DNA from: Patiria miniata
Lineage: Eukaryota; Echinodermata; Asteroidea; Valvatida; Asterinidae
DNA length: 64,000 nucleotides
NCBI RefSeq assembly: GCF_015706575.1
Contig: NW_024037058.1
Location: 4,953,754 to 5,017,753, forward strand
Reading direction: 5' to 3'
Below are positions 43,225 to 53,650 of this stretch, piece by piece. Position 1 is the first letter of the stretch, and every line of letters begins with the position of its first letter. A model generated the notes under the pieces. That model searched no databases, was not told the DNA's origin, and was given only the letters and a program-made list of their open reading frames with translations. Both the position numbers and the translations under genes were made by a program.

Positions 43225-44841
43225 GCCCCCGCGAAAATTCCTGGATCCGCCCCTGTGAAAGTGAGTGTTTATTTTCCTTCTCTGAGAACAGGGTCCTGAA
43301 CTACTCAATTTCCCAATAACCATACTGGTACATACAGTACATGTGCATATTGTAAAAACTATCTTTGTAAAATCTAAAAGACTTTGGATTTTCCCAGAAT
43401 CTGTTCATGGGAAAGCAGGTTTCAAAGCGATGATATGCCAAGAACTGGAGCGATCTCTGAGAACACAAGGTACACGTATAAAAGCCAAACCCTGGAAATC
43501 TTTTTATCTACGGGGGTATTGTGAACAAGGCTCCATCGCAACAACTATTTGTGTGTGCTTGAGTCATGTCACAGTGGCTGATTTTCAATGAGCAACTTTC
43601 TGCGGACAAACTAAAATGTAGTTTGTGGAATTAGTATGCATCACTGAAAATGAATAGATAAATGTATTTTAACTTGTGTACATGTGTATGTACATGTACT
43701 TTGTAAATACTGCATATACACTTAAGTCATAAATGTACATGTACTTGTGTCATATTTTTTACAAGACCGTAACTTTGCAGACCAAACGGAAAAAATGCTG
43801 CAACCTGATGCCACTTAAGCGGTTGTGTACAAAGTCTATGGAGAGTCAAGAAAATTTTCAGGGTATTTCCTAACAACATTAGAAATGTTTCTCAGTCCCA
43901 GATTCATGTCTTATCGACATTTTTTGCAACGACTGACCTTCATTGACATGAAATATGAAGAAAAAAGTGGCGTCGGGTTGCAACATTTTTTCCGACCAAA
44001 CTACATGAAAGTGCGACACATGAACATGATGTAGTTTTTAACTTTTCAGAACATTTTTGTGCACGTGTGTACATGACGTAAGGGTCTTGGAATTAGTGCT
44101 GCAGTCGAGCCGCCGAACCAAACTAAAAAAAGCCGAACTTGGCCTTCTGAACCGAACTTAAACTGAACCGAACCCAAAAGTTGGTTCGGAAGAGTTCGGC
44201 AAGTATTTGTTGATAGCGCTAGGAATGCTAAAGCTTGAAACGAAAGGGCAAAATTAGTGCGTACTGATGAATGAGTTAACCGTGTTGAAAAGTCACCGCA
44301 TTTACGATGTTCTAGCCAGGCATACAATAGGATATCGGGGCCAATACACTTTGAAAAAAAATCGCACGCACCTGCAATTCTCTCAATGAAAAGCGTGCTC
44401 TTGCTTTGGCCGCGCAGCACGGCCGGGATATCCCTGCCTTGCCGACTACCGTGTTCAATGACGTAGTTCGTTTTGACCAAACCATTTGCAAAAAAGGATG
44501 CGCTTTCCTCAGAACAATTTACCAGCATTTTCATTTTTTTCACCATGTCAAAATTACAAATATACTTTTTAGGGGTCAGAAATCTTTCCGTAATTTATGC
44601 GAGGCTGGAGCGTGGCGTTGTTTATTGACGCCACATTTATGGGTCTACGCGATCATAATTCTACGCACTCACCTTCAATTTGCGTTTAACAACATGCGCT
44701 TTACAAAGCCTTATCTGCGCAGATTATGGAGGATCGAGGATAAATCAATGTTTTTGTCCAATAAATACTAAATTAAAAAGGCCCAGTGAAAAAAATAACT
44801 GTTGAAAATCTTGGATACTACATAATGGGAAAGACTGCATT
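41372..44841. other. Intergenic stretch with a tandem duplication and a poly-C/hAT-like end
   Basis: Two copies of a block of about 143 bp (gtggtttacagac, cataaaaaggat, ccagttataacaccactcaa, ttcaaaacctaacctgttga) lie at 41699-41841 and 41842-41985. Poly-A at 42188-42202. A poly-C run at about 43197-43224 is followed by attcctggatccgcccctgt, a typical hAT-like terminal motif. No gene is recognised. Confidence 0.5.
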
Positions 44842-45233
44842 GGTCGCAGGACATTTGGGTCGCAGGACATTTGGGTCGCAGGACATTTGGGTCGCAGGAC
44901 ATTTGGGTCGCAGGACATTTGGGTCGCAGGACATTTGGGTCGCAGGACATTTGGGTCGCAGGACATTTGGGTCGCAGGACATTTGGGTCGCAGGACATTT
45001 GGGTCGCAGGACATTTGGGTCGCAGGACATTTGGGTCGCAGGACATTTGGGTCGCAGGACATTTGGGTCGCAGGACATTTGGGTCGCAGGACATTTGGGT
45101 CGCAGGACATTTGGGTCGCAGGACATTTGGGTCGCAGGACATTTGGGTCGCAGGACATTTGGGTCGCAGGACATTTGGGTCGCAGAACATTTGGGTCGCA
45201 GAACATTCATGACATTTTGGTCGCAGAACATTT
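44842..45233. repeat. 16-bp tandem repeat GGTCGCAGGACATTTG
   Basis: About 22 virtually identical units, then 2-3 variant units (ggtcgcagaacatttt) at the right end. Homogeneity implies recent expansion or ongoing conversion. The 16-bp unit contains no stop in any frame on either strand, so long open frames are artefacts. Confidence 0.97.
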
Positions 45234-45595
45234 TCATGATTTTGGGGCACTAAGATTAACAACTGTTTAAGAAACTAAAAAATATAGGCCTAGCCCTAGT
45301 AGAGGAGTTCTAAAATACAGTTTTACCCAAAAAGGTACACATACATAGTCATAGCCTATCCCTAAGATGAACTCATCAACGGTGACAAATCATGTGCAGC
45401 AAGCAAGGCTACGGCATCAACTCGGGAGTCTGCATGGTCTCTACTCGGTCGATCGATAGGCCCATGGAGGAATAAAAACATGATCTGCCCAACTTCACTC
45501 GGACCCCCGAGACAAGATGAAACGTCAAATAAAATCACATCTTTACAACGCAAAAAACATTTCAAAGTTTTAGTAAGTTACATCTCCACACTTAC

Positions 45596-46235
45596 CAGTT
45601 GTTGAAGACTTCAGTTCAATTGGATTCTTGCTGCTAAAACGAATGAAAATACGGTATCTAAAGAGGCAAATCTTGTGAGGTTTCGCAGGCAGATCGTCAC
45701 ACATCACACGTCGATTAACCGAATTATGATTTTTATGGTCTGTGTGTATAGCGCCCTCTGTTGACGGAGAACTATCACATTAAAGTTTATTTCACACATT
45801 TTACGAGCGCGCAAGTTGTAAGATTTGCGAATTGGCCCTTACTTTACGGCTTGGAAACACTGTCACAGCTGTTGCTTTTCTGGTAGGTTTAATTTCCCGT
45901 TGACAGTTAAGATAAATTTATGAAGAAGTATTCAATTCTTTGCTAAATGCTACAATTTGTGTTTTTACCGCCGCCGAAAACTTGTCAAAAAATTCATTGC
46001 ATTATTAGCAGACGACATCGCGCATAACGTAACACTATTAACTAACAACCCAAGTTAGGCCGGTGGGAGAATGCGGCAGCAGAAAGACCCAAATTTGTCG
46101 AAGTGTTAACCTTGTTTTACCAAGGAAAAAAGACTATAATCTTTGAAAAGAATATTTTTGTTTTGGTTTACTCAAAAGATGTTTCTGTTTGCTTTTAAGT
46201 TTCAGGTGGAACGAACTGGCTGAACAACTGCGGCG
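45596..46235 (+). promoter_or_regulatory. Candidate spata22 promoter and 5'UTR region, possibly bidirectional
   Basis: An excellent acceptor (tttctgtttgcttttaagtttcag) at 46205 precedes the exon with the start codon, so a non-coding exon should lie upstream; ttttctg|gtaggt at 45882 is a candidate donor for it. On the minus strand aactg|gtaagtg (donor at 45595) could end a divergent first exon. The motif agcgccctctgttgac lies at 45751. There is no direct proof of transcription start. Confidence 0.35.
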
Positions 46236-46248
46236 ATGCAGCAGCAAA
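46206..46248 (+). CDS. spata22: spata22 exon with start codon (coding 46236-46248)
   Basis: Acceptor tttcag| at 46205; ATG at 46236; MQQQ followed by donor CAAA|gtgaga at 46249. One base is carried over in phase 1 and joins the next exon to give KKIMPSFNKNK. The ATG at 46660 in the next exon is an alternative start eight codons... into the frame (Met8), and would still include the conserved motif. Confidence 0.7.
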
Positions 46249-49200
46249 GTGAGATATTGACTTATTGTTGGCTCCATGACAATCGCTATTCTTTGATTAA
46301 ATCATGAAATTGTCATGGAAAAAAAATGGAAAGAATCAAGCTTAGCAACAACTTTCATTATTTTAATTGCTACAGGCAGCTCATGAAAGTTGAAATTCCA
46401 ATGAGTTTCAAACAAACAAATTAAAACCTTGGCAAAGTTTATTGCTTACCAAAAGGGCTCCCTCTATTGGCGGTTGTGAGGTAGCTCAAACTTTTGACCA
46501 GTCAAAAACATTGTATGTTATCACTTTGTTATTTTCATCAATTTTTTTCTTTTTTTAAGATTATTTAGAAAATATGATCTTTGATTAGATGCAACTTAAA
46601 TAAGCAAATAATTGATTATTTAATTTCTCTTCTCTTTTTTTTTACCAATAGAAAAAATAATGCCGTCATTCAACAAAAACAAGCGGCCTCGACAAGCCTT
46701 GTTTGCACATCCCAATAATGAGAACCACAACAATGTCAATGCAAACTTCAGGGGTAAGATTTAAAAAAAATAATATATGACCAAAAAATGTTCAAGTACA
46801 GTTGTATAAGGGTCATTCTTTTGGGGTTCATTGTTTTTCTTGTCCCTGTTACAGCTGACATCTGTGATTTTATAATTCTGATGCACTCCTTAATGCAGTC
46901 GTCCTCCAAGAGTGATTATGAATAGCAAACTACCTACACAACAAATAAAACATCATTTGAAGTCATTCTTAATGAGACTTGAATGGCAAATTACAAAGTT
47001 CAGCAGTAACGGGACCGGAATATTGTCGCACTTCGGACCCTTAATTTATACAATGACCAATGATTCTGAAACCCAGACAATTTCTGTGCTACTTTATTGA
47101 TAACTCGTCAATTTTACAAACTACAAATTGTATTCAATTGTATTTTAGATCTTTTAAGAATTCTACTCAACTGGAGAAAATGTTGTTCCAAATTATGAAA
47201 TCACAAGTTTAATTGTAATCATGAAATGTGCAATGTAGTTTGATTTAGAAATTAAATGAATTAAGTAAGATTTTGTTAGTACCAAAACTTTTAGGTTTAA
47301 TTAGTTTTTAATGTTGGTAGTTTAATAGGAAGCATCAAAGCACGTATGTTTTATGTCGTTTTGTAAAAAACAATGTGCCCAAAAGCTGACCTCACAACAG
47401 AAGTCTTGGTCCTATTCTCCACTGTTTTTAAAAGAGAAACATTTAGTTATTTACATAAAAAAACCTTTATTTTTACTATTTTTTGGTCAGGAAATTTCCC
47501 TTCATCTTCTGGTCCAAACCATCGTCCCGCAAACAAGCAGCCTCGCATGGGCCCCAACAGCCAGAACCTTGGAGTGCGTCAACCCATGAACGATAACTAC
47601 AACAATGGCGGACGCCCCTGGAATGGAATGCCTAACAACAGCAGCAGAGGTAATGTACCGGTAGAATCATGTACCCAGTGAGCATTTAACTTGGGTTCAA
47701 TTCAGTTGCGGATCTAGATCAGTTACAGTAGTTGGGGGGTGGGGTGGGGTTGGGGGGGGGGGCATGCCAAGATAGTCAGGGTTTTTTTCCCCATCATGCA
47801 GCCTGTCGCTCCAAAACCAAAAAGTTGGGGAGGGGGGAGGGGGGGATCCAAAACAATTTCGCAGCCCTTGAGCGGACCCTGAACCCCACGCCTTAATTTT
47901 TTGGACCCACTTTTTGGGGGGACCAAAAAGTTTTTTGGCCCCCCCCCCAAATTGTGTTCTGGATCCGCCCTTGGGTAAGGCCCCCACCCCTAACTTCTTG
48001 ATTTTGCAGCAACAGGGCGAATCGCCAAAAAATGATCATTGCAAAATTATTTCACCAAATGTTCCAGGGGCTTTCGGGATTGAAGTCTTTAGAGGAATTT
48101 TGTAGGTTTTTCAAAGAAAACCCTTTGTTTGGATTGCTGTTTACGAGTGTTCCTATTTTTAAGGGCTGACATCAATCCATATAGTCTTTTGTTCTGAACC
48201 TCTCCTAAGTAAATTTGTTGTTTATAAATTGTTTTAACTTTTCCTTCCTTACAAGGGAATTTCGCAGCCTCAACGCCTCCTAATCCCTGGAGCTCATCCG
48301 CAGCGTCTGCAGGTTATGGCTTCGGGGGCGGAGCCTCTCCCGCAGCGGGGGCTGGGAGCATGAACGACAGCTGGCAGCGCTGGGCTGGCGTGAGCAACCC
48401 ACCCCCTCCGAGCAGGTACGCACGAGGGCGCTGTTTATAGAAATGATGGGACAAACGAAATGGTTCCAACCTGAAGAAATATAATATCTTATACTTCCCA
48501 AATTAATAACGTGGTGCTTGCATAGCGCTTTGATCGTACCATTGTCTCAAAGCGCTTCACAATTATTATCCCTGTTCATCAGGCCATGAGACAATTTCTG
48601 GCAGCAGCTTGAGATCAGCGCAGTCTGATGTATACCTTCACAGTTACCCGTTTATACTCCTGGGTGGAGAGAGGCAATTGTAGTAAAGTGGCTTGCCCGG
48701 GGACACACATACCCACATACAATAGCACATGGGTTGATCACCATATGTGATGCGATCAAGCTAAACGAGTCGTTTGTCGCGAACCTCCATTTGGAGATTC
48801 AGGCCAAAATAGGGCCACTTCATCACATCACTTCATCACATCTCTTGGAGTTCCAACTTCCATAAATTTCGAACTAAAGATGGTACCAGCATGCGGTTTT
48901 AAAAGCAGTAATGCTGAGTTTGTGCCCTTTTCAAATCTGTAAAAAAAAAAAAAAATGACTCATTTTGCTAGATCGCATCTCATATAACCATTGGACCATT
49001 GTATGATATTGATCGACACCTATCATCAACTTAGTCAAGCTTCTTCATATTTTTCTCAATGACAGGCCCCCTACCCCAGTCAGAGCCCCACAGGTGTGGG
49101 GAGGCCCAGCCCAGGCCCCCCAGCCCAGGTTCCCTCCTCCTCAGCCCAACCCACCCACTGGGACTTTCTGGCAACAGAACAGCGGTCCTCATCGTCAACT

Positions 49201-52200
49201 GAATGCGTTCCCGCCCCAAACCCCAAGACCTAGCTCTGCAAACAAGCAAGTGAGTGATCATGCTGTTTTCTCGTTTTTCTGGTCGCGGAGAGCTAGCCTA
49301 GTATCCTCTAAGTGCTTAGCTGACTGACTGACTGAGTTAATGCGGTACCAGCTGCTATGTACATCAGATTCGAACAAGCCACCGATCCCCTTAGCTCGGT
49401 GGTCAGGTGATAAGACATCTGCACTAGAAAGCAGGAGGTTGCGGGTTCGAGTCCCACCCAAGTGATTTTCTTTCACTTGGGAGGTAATACACACTGAGTA
49501 TACAGTGTTTATACGTCAGTGAAGGGCAAAACCTAATTTGTTTGACTCTACACCGTCTACGTACTCCACACCTGCATTAGGTCCGGCACAACTTGTTTCA
49601 TGTTCTTGAATGATACTGGCATAAGCAATAAGTCAAGTCTTTGTGCAAACGGCGAAAGTTGATTCTTCATTTCCATCATGTACTTTACCGTAATCTAGAA
49701 TTTTTCAGCCATTCAGATTTAATTTTGAACACTCTGGGACCAGCTTTACCAGGCTTGCCTCATTTTGTTTCTTCGGAAACTCAGACACTCTTCGCATCCA
49801 AAAGTTTGTTGCTTACATTTTGACGGGGATTATCATTAGTGCCAATGGAAATTTACTGGTCTTCATCCTCAACAATTCAAAGAATGCATAGAGTGGACTG
49901 CCATTTTGTTCTTGTCTGATGCAGTTGTCAGGCAATGCAGAGAAGCAACAGTCTGGATTTGTTGTGGATGACCGCTCTCTCAAAGTCCTGACTGCGTCCA
50001 TTGCCGACGTGGGGAGCTGGAGCCAACACATGGACAAGATCGGCAGCATGATCTGTGAAGTGTTTGGTCAGTTTATCAAGTCTGTCTTTCTTTCAGTTGT
50101 AATATTTGTTCAGACAATTCCTGATCTGCACAGTTACACAGTCGAGTCCATCACAAGTCAAGTCACAAGTCAAATCAAAAGTCAAATCACAAGTCCATTA
50201 CAAGTCAAATCACAAGTCAAATCAAAAGTCAAATAAGTCAAATCACAAGTCCATTACAAGTCAAATCACAAGTCCATCACCACTCCATCACAAGTCCATC
50301 ACAAATCAATCACAAGTCCATCACAAGTCCATCACAAGTCCATCACAAGTCCACCACAAGTCCATCACAAGTCCATCACAAATCAATCACAAGTCCATCA
50401 CAAGTACACCACAAGTCCATCACAAGTACACCACATGTCCATCACAAGTCAATCACAAGTCCACCAAAAGTCAATCACAAGTCCATCACAAGTACACCAC
50501 AAGTCCATCACAAGTCCATCACAAGTCAATCACAAGTCCATCACAAGTCCACCAAAAGTCAATCACAAGTCCATCACAAGTACACCACAAGTCCATCACA
50601 AGTCAATCACAAGTCCACCAAAAGTCAATCACAAGTCCATCACAAGTACACCACAAGTCAATCACAAGTCCACCAAAAGTCAATCACAAGTCCATCACAA
50701 GTCCATCACAAGTCAATTACAAGTCCATCACAAGTCCATCACAAGTCCACCACAAGTCCACCACAAGTCAATCACAAGTCCATCACAAGTCCATTTCAAG
50801 TCCACCAAAAGTCAATCACAAGTCCATCACAAATCCACCAAAAGTCAATCACAAGTCAATCACAAGTCCATCACAAGTCCACCAAAAGTCAATCACAAGT
50901 CAATCACAAGTCAACCACAAGTCAAGTCACAAGTCAAATCAAAAGTCAAATCACAAGTCTATTACAAGGCAAATCACAAGTCCATCACAAGTCCACCACA
51001 AGTCCATCACTAGTCAAATCACAAGTCCATCACAAGTCAATCACAAGCTAATCACAATTACAAGCTAATCACAGGTCCATCACCAGTCAATCTCAAGTCA
51101 CTCTGGGTCGAATCAACAGAGGTGAGGAAAATCAGTCACTGTTCATTTAGGAAAACTGAGCTCAAACTGAACAATTCTGAATTCTGTGGACTTGGAATGA
51201 ATTCCCCACAACTCTGCACACATTCCTCTCTGTCTTATCATTTTGAGCTTTTAAAATTTTTTTTATGATCAGTAAAGGTTAAAACAAAATATTGTGCCTC
51301 TTTTTAGGTAAACTTCAAAAGAGGTCATGTGACCTTTGTCAGTCTTTTCCTTCACACAAAAAAAATTGAAAATTCACAGACCATATTTTTTTACCAGTTA
51401 TATTTCCCCAGATCGGTGCCATAAACAGTTAAAACTTTAAGTAAATTGTTGAGAACTTTCAATCATTCAGCCATTATGACAAGAGTATTGTTTTAAAACT
51501 GGCGTTCAAGTTTTTAAGAGGTACATCTCTCGCTGATTTGGGATGTGATGAGCACAAGAAGGTTCTGATAAACTTTTTGTGGTCATTGTTTCCAGGGGTC
51601 ATGAATTCTGCCATCTCTTCCGATGTAAGGGGCGTCGCCAAGAAGTTTACTCTGAAAAACGAGGATCAAACTCTCAAGTGCATCTTCTATGAAACGGTGA
51701 GTGATTCCACAATTCAGAAGTTTTTTTTAAGTCAAATCAAAATTGTTTAGATCATATCAAAATTTTTAAATCAAATCTCAATCAAAATTGTTTCCAAAAA
51801 CAATTCAATGCCTATTAAATGAATGCCATGGCATGATGCGATTACTCTGATTCTAAATCAATGTGTTGTCTACAAAGCTTTTTAGCCACTGTAAAGTTTA
51901 TGGATACAGCTGAGAATTCATTTGTATATTGCATAACATTTTGATAAATACTGTGTCAGCAAGTGTTAATTATTTTGTTAATTTTGACTGCTAATTACTT
52001 TGTTGTATTTTTGAGCTTCTTAGGTTAATTTTTTAATTGTTAATAAAATAAGCTACGTTCACTATGTTTTTGAAATTCAAAGTTTTGGGAAATGAGGTGA
52101 AATATAAGAAAGAATAAACAAATGAAATAACATAATAACGAATTTGCATCAAAAATTTCTTTCAAAAATTGTTATTTTTTCCTGCACCTTAGGATCGGTC

Positions 52201-52384
52201 CTTACCCAAACTGACCAGGGATCAGTGGTTGCGTTGCATGGGGAGTATGGAGCAGAAAAGTGGTCTGTTTCGTTGCGTATCCATCCGTCCTGCCAGCCAG
52301 GCAGAGCGACAAGTCATGACGTCGCTGATCGCTGCTAGCAGCAGCACTATGAGAGAACGTCTCGCTGCCGAGCAAGAGCCTTAG
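46236..52384 (+). CDS. spata22: spata22, meiotic recombination factor (8 coding exons, 350 aa)
   Basis: SPATA22 pairs with MEIOB, binds single-stranded DNA and RPA on meiotic chromosomes and is needed to repair meiotic double-strand breaks (family knowledge). Coding join: 46236-46248, 46652-46753, 47491-47649, 48256-48415, 49066-49249, 49925-50066, 51596-51696, 52193-52384. All phases agree and the total is 1053 nt. The N-terminal motif PSFNKNKRPRQALF (9-22) matches human PLFNQKKRNRQPL. Residues about 40-206 are Pro/Asn/Gly/Ser-rich and low complexity. The conserved C-terminal domain is about 220-345, with CIFYETDRSLPKL against human CVFYEIDRELPRL and FRCVSIRPAS against FQCVSVRPAS. Length is 350 aa against about 363 in human. 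Human SPATA22 is germline-restricted; expression here is unknown. Confidence 0.93.
46652..46753 (+). CDS. spata22: spata22 exon 2, conserved N-terminal motif
   Basis: Acceptor tttttttttaccaatag| at 46651 and donor GGG|gtaaga at 46754. It encodes IMPSFNKNKRPRQALFAHP, then NNENHNNVNANFR. The FNxxKRxRQxL signature is shared with the vertebrate SPATA22 N-terminus. Phase 1 to 1. Confidence 0.88.
47491..47649 (+). CDS. spata22: spata22 exon 3, low-complexity central region
   Basis: Acceptor ttttttggtcag| at 47490 and donor AGAG|gtaatg at 47650. 159 nt, phase 1 to 1. It encodes GNFPSSSGPNHRPANKQPRM, then MNDNYNNGG, RPWNGMPNNSSR. It resembles exon 4 (GNF..., MND..., W.G..N...SR). Confidence 0.9.
47703..47973. 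mobile_element. hAT-like element with GCGGATC ends in spata22 intron 3
   Basis: The left end CAGTTGCGGATCTAGA and right end tctggatccgcccttg are inverted relatives of the common aggggcggatccagg terminus. The interior is G-rich then C-rich (gttggggggtggggtggggt / ttggccccccccccaaattg). No clear 8-bp duplication was seen. Confidence 0.55.
48256..48415 (+). CDS. spata22: spata22 exon 4, low-complexity central region
   Basis: Acceptor tccttccttacaag| at 48255 and donor AGCAG|gtacgc at 48416. 160 nt, phase 1 to 2. It encodes GNFAASTPPNPWSSSAAS, a Gly/Ala stretch, and MNDSWQRWAGVSNPPPPSR. Confidence 0.9.
48505..48760. repeat. Dispersed repeat (SINE-like) in spata22 intron 4
   Basis: cataGCGCTTTGATCGTACC, caaagcgcttcacaattatt and ccctgttcatcaggccatga recur in part at 35164-35216. 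A later part has ggcttgcccggggacacaca, typical of invertebrate interspersed repeats. Boundaries are not defined. Confidence 0.55.
49066..49249 (+). CDS. spata22: spata22 exon 5, proline-rich
   Basis: Acceptor tttttctcaatgacag| at 49065 and donor AAGCAA|gtgagt at 49250. 184 nt, phase 2 to 0. It encodes RPPTPVRAPQVWGGPAQ, a Pro-rich tract, then TFWQQNSGPHRQLNAFPP and ending SSANKQ. Likely disordered. Confidence 0.9.
49390..49570 (+). mobile_element. tRNA-derived SINE in spata22 intron 5
   Basis: A tRNA-like head: A box TTAGCTCGGTGG near 49390 and B box GGTTCGAGTCCC near 49444. It is followed by acccaagtgattttctttca and a non-tRNA body. The absence of a clean acceptor-stem pairing argues against a functional tRNA gene. 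Confidence 0.65.
49925..50066 (+). CDS. spata22: spata22 exon 6, start of C-terminal domain
   Basis: Acceptor cttgtctgatgcag| at 49924 and donor TTTG|gtcagt at 50067. 142 nt, phase 0 to 1. It encodes LSGNAEKQQSGFVVDD, then RSLKVLTASIADVGSWSQHM and DKIGSMICEVF, aligned with human SLRIISAVIESMKYWREHAQ in the SPATA22 C-terminal domain. Confidence 0.93.
50140..51105 (+). repeat. Minisatellite (tcacaagtcca)n inside spata22 intron 6
   Basis: About 85 units of 10-11 bp alternating catcacaagtc, aatcacaagtc and accaaaagtc, with caaatcacaag variants at both edges. It occupies most of the 1529-bp intron. Long open frames are artefacts. It is complementary in sequence to the array at 52540-53375. Confidence 0.95.
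51596..51696 (+). CDS. spata22: spata22 exon 7
   Basis: Acceptor ggtcattgtttccag| at 51595 and donor GAAACG|gtgagt at 51697. 101 nt, phase 1 to 0. It encodes GVMNSAISSDVRGVAKKF, then TLKNEDQTLKCIFYET, aligned with human FEVLAVLDSAVTPG and KNTLPCVFYEI. Confidence 0.94.
51697..52192 (+). other. spata22 intron 7; no element recognised
   Basis: AT-rich intron with short gtcaaatcaaaattgtt repeats at 51731-51795. Confidence 0.6.
52193..52384 (+). CDS. spata22: spata22 last exon with stop codon
   Basis: Acceptor ttttttcctgcaccttag| at 52192; stop TAG at 52382-52384. It encodes DRSLPKLTRDQWLRCMGSME, QKSGLFRCVSIRPASQAERQ and a C-terminal tail. RC.G..(D/E)QK...F.CVS(V/I)RPAS is the strongest match to vertebrate SPATA22. 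The downstream minisatellite begins about 60 bp after the stop. Confidence 0.95.
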   Translation, partial: DRSLPKLTRDQWLRCMGSMEQKSGLFRCVSIRPASQAERQVMTSLIAASSSTMRERLAAEQEP

Positions 52385-52424
52385 GGAAGGGAGGAGCTTA
52401 TATCTTGAAAGGGGGGGGGGAAGT

Positions 52425-53375
52425 GTTGTAGTCAAATCCATCAGAGTCTTAGTCATCGCAAGTCCAGTCACAAGTAACAGGGGATGAGGAATATGCTTTT
52501 GCATTGTTCATTATTTTGCCTGGGACTGGATGACTAGTACTTGTAATTGGCTTATGAGGACTTAATTGTGATAGACTTGTGAGGACTTGTAATGACTTGT
52601 GAGGACTTGTGATGGACTTAATAATAGTGAGACTTTTGATGAGGACTTGTGAAAGACTTGTGAGGACTTGTGAGAGACTTGTGAGGACTTGTGAGAGACT
52701 AAATATAGTGAGACTTGTGAGGACTTGAGAAAGACTAGTGAGGACTTGTGAGAGACCTGTGAGGACTTGTGAAAGACTTAATAGTGAAACTTATGAGGAC
52801 TAGTGATGGACTTAAAAGTGAGACTTGTGAGGACTTTTGAAAGACTTGCGAGTACTTGTGAAAGACTTGTAAGGACGTGAGAGACTTCTGAGGATTTATG
52901 ATGGACTTATTGTGAGACTTGTGAGGACTTGTGATAGAATTGTGATGGACAAATTGTGATAGACTTGTGAGGACTTGTTATGACTTCTAATTTACTTGAG
53001 ATGGACTTGTGATGCCTTGCAGGGACTTGATAAAATTGTGAGGTGATAGACTTAATTGTGAGGACTTAATTGTGATGGACTTGTGATAGACTTGTGAGAA
53101 GCTGCAAGAGACTTGTGATCATGAGGACTTGTGATAGACTTATGAGGAATTTTGAAAGACTTGTGAGGATTTGTGATGGACTTAATTGTGAGACTTGTGA
53201 GGACTTGTGAAAGACTTGTGAGGACCTGCTAGATACTTGTGAGGACTTGTGATGTACATATTTTGTGAGAAGCTTGTAATGGACTTGTGAGTGGGAAGAA
53301 CTTGTGCTGGACTTGTGAGGATTTGTGATGGACTTGTGATTGACTTGTGATGGACTTGTGAGGACTTGTGATGGC
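52425..53375 (-). repeat. Minisatellite (tgaggacttgtga)n, inverted relative to the intron 6 array
   Basis: Degenerate units gaggacttgtgatggacttg / tgtgaaagacttgtgagg. The unit TGGACTTGTGA is the reverse complement of TCACAAGTCCA in intron 6. It starts just after the spata22 stop and probably lies in its 3'UTR. Confidence 0.92.
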
Positions 53376-53644
53376 ATCAACTACAACACTTCAAATAGCA
53401 AGAACCTTTGTGCACAGTACAAACAAAGTTGAACTTACATGTAATAATGAAACGAAAAAATACGAAAAGCATTCCAATTTTCTTTTTAGTGATAAATGTT
53501 CTTTCCCCACAGTATAGTAACAAAGCTTTCTCTTTTGAGTTGATTTTGAGTTGACGGGCCAAAAAAAGCTGCACAAATTCATCAGTTTAGTAAAGGTTAT
53601 CAAAGATGGATTATTAATTGTTACTAAGTTCACTTTTTATGCAA

Positions 53645-53650
53645 ATTAAA
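53645..53650 (+). terminator. Candidate spata22 polyadenylation signal
   Basis: ATTAAA at 53645 followed by ctttattg. It is the first plausible signal after the stop that I found on the plus strand; an AATAAA follows near 53911. Unproven. Confidence 0.25.

Noticed and set aside
43343-43591. 82-codon plus-strand frame with ordinary amino-acid composition
   Set aside because: No homology, no clear splice signals or start context; kept as unassigned intergenic sequence.
44842-45233. CRISPR-like array of short direct repeats
   Set aside because: Units are contiguous with no unique spacers and the DNA is animal; a simple tandem repeat.
44745-45270. Six overlapping frames of 113-164 codons
   Set aside because: The 16-bp unit lacks stops in every frame; not coding.
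49390-49470. Functional tRNA gene
   Set aside because: A and B boxes are present but a clean cloverleaf with paired acceptor stem is not evident, and it continues into a SINE-like body.
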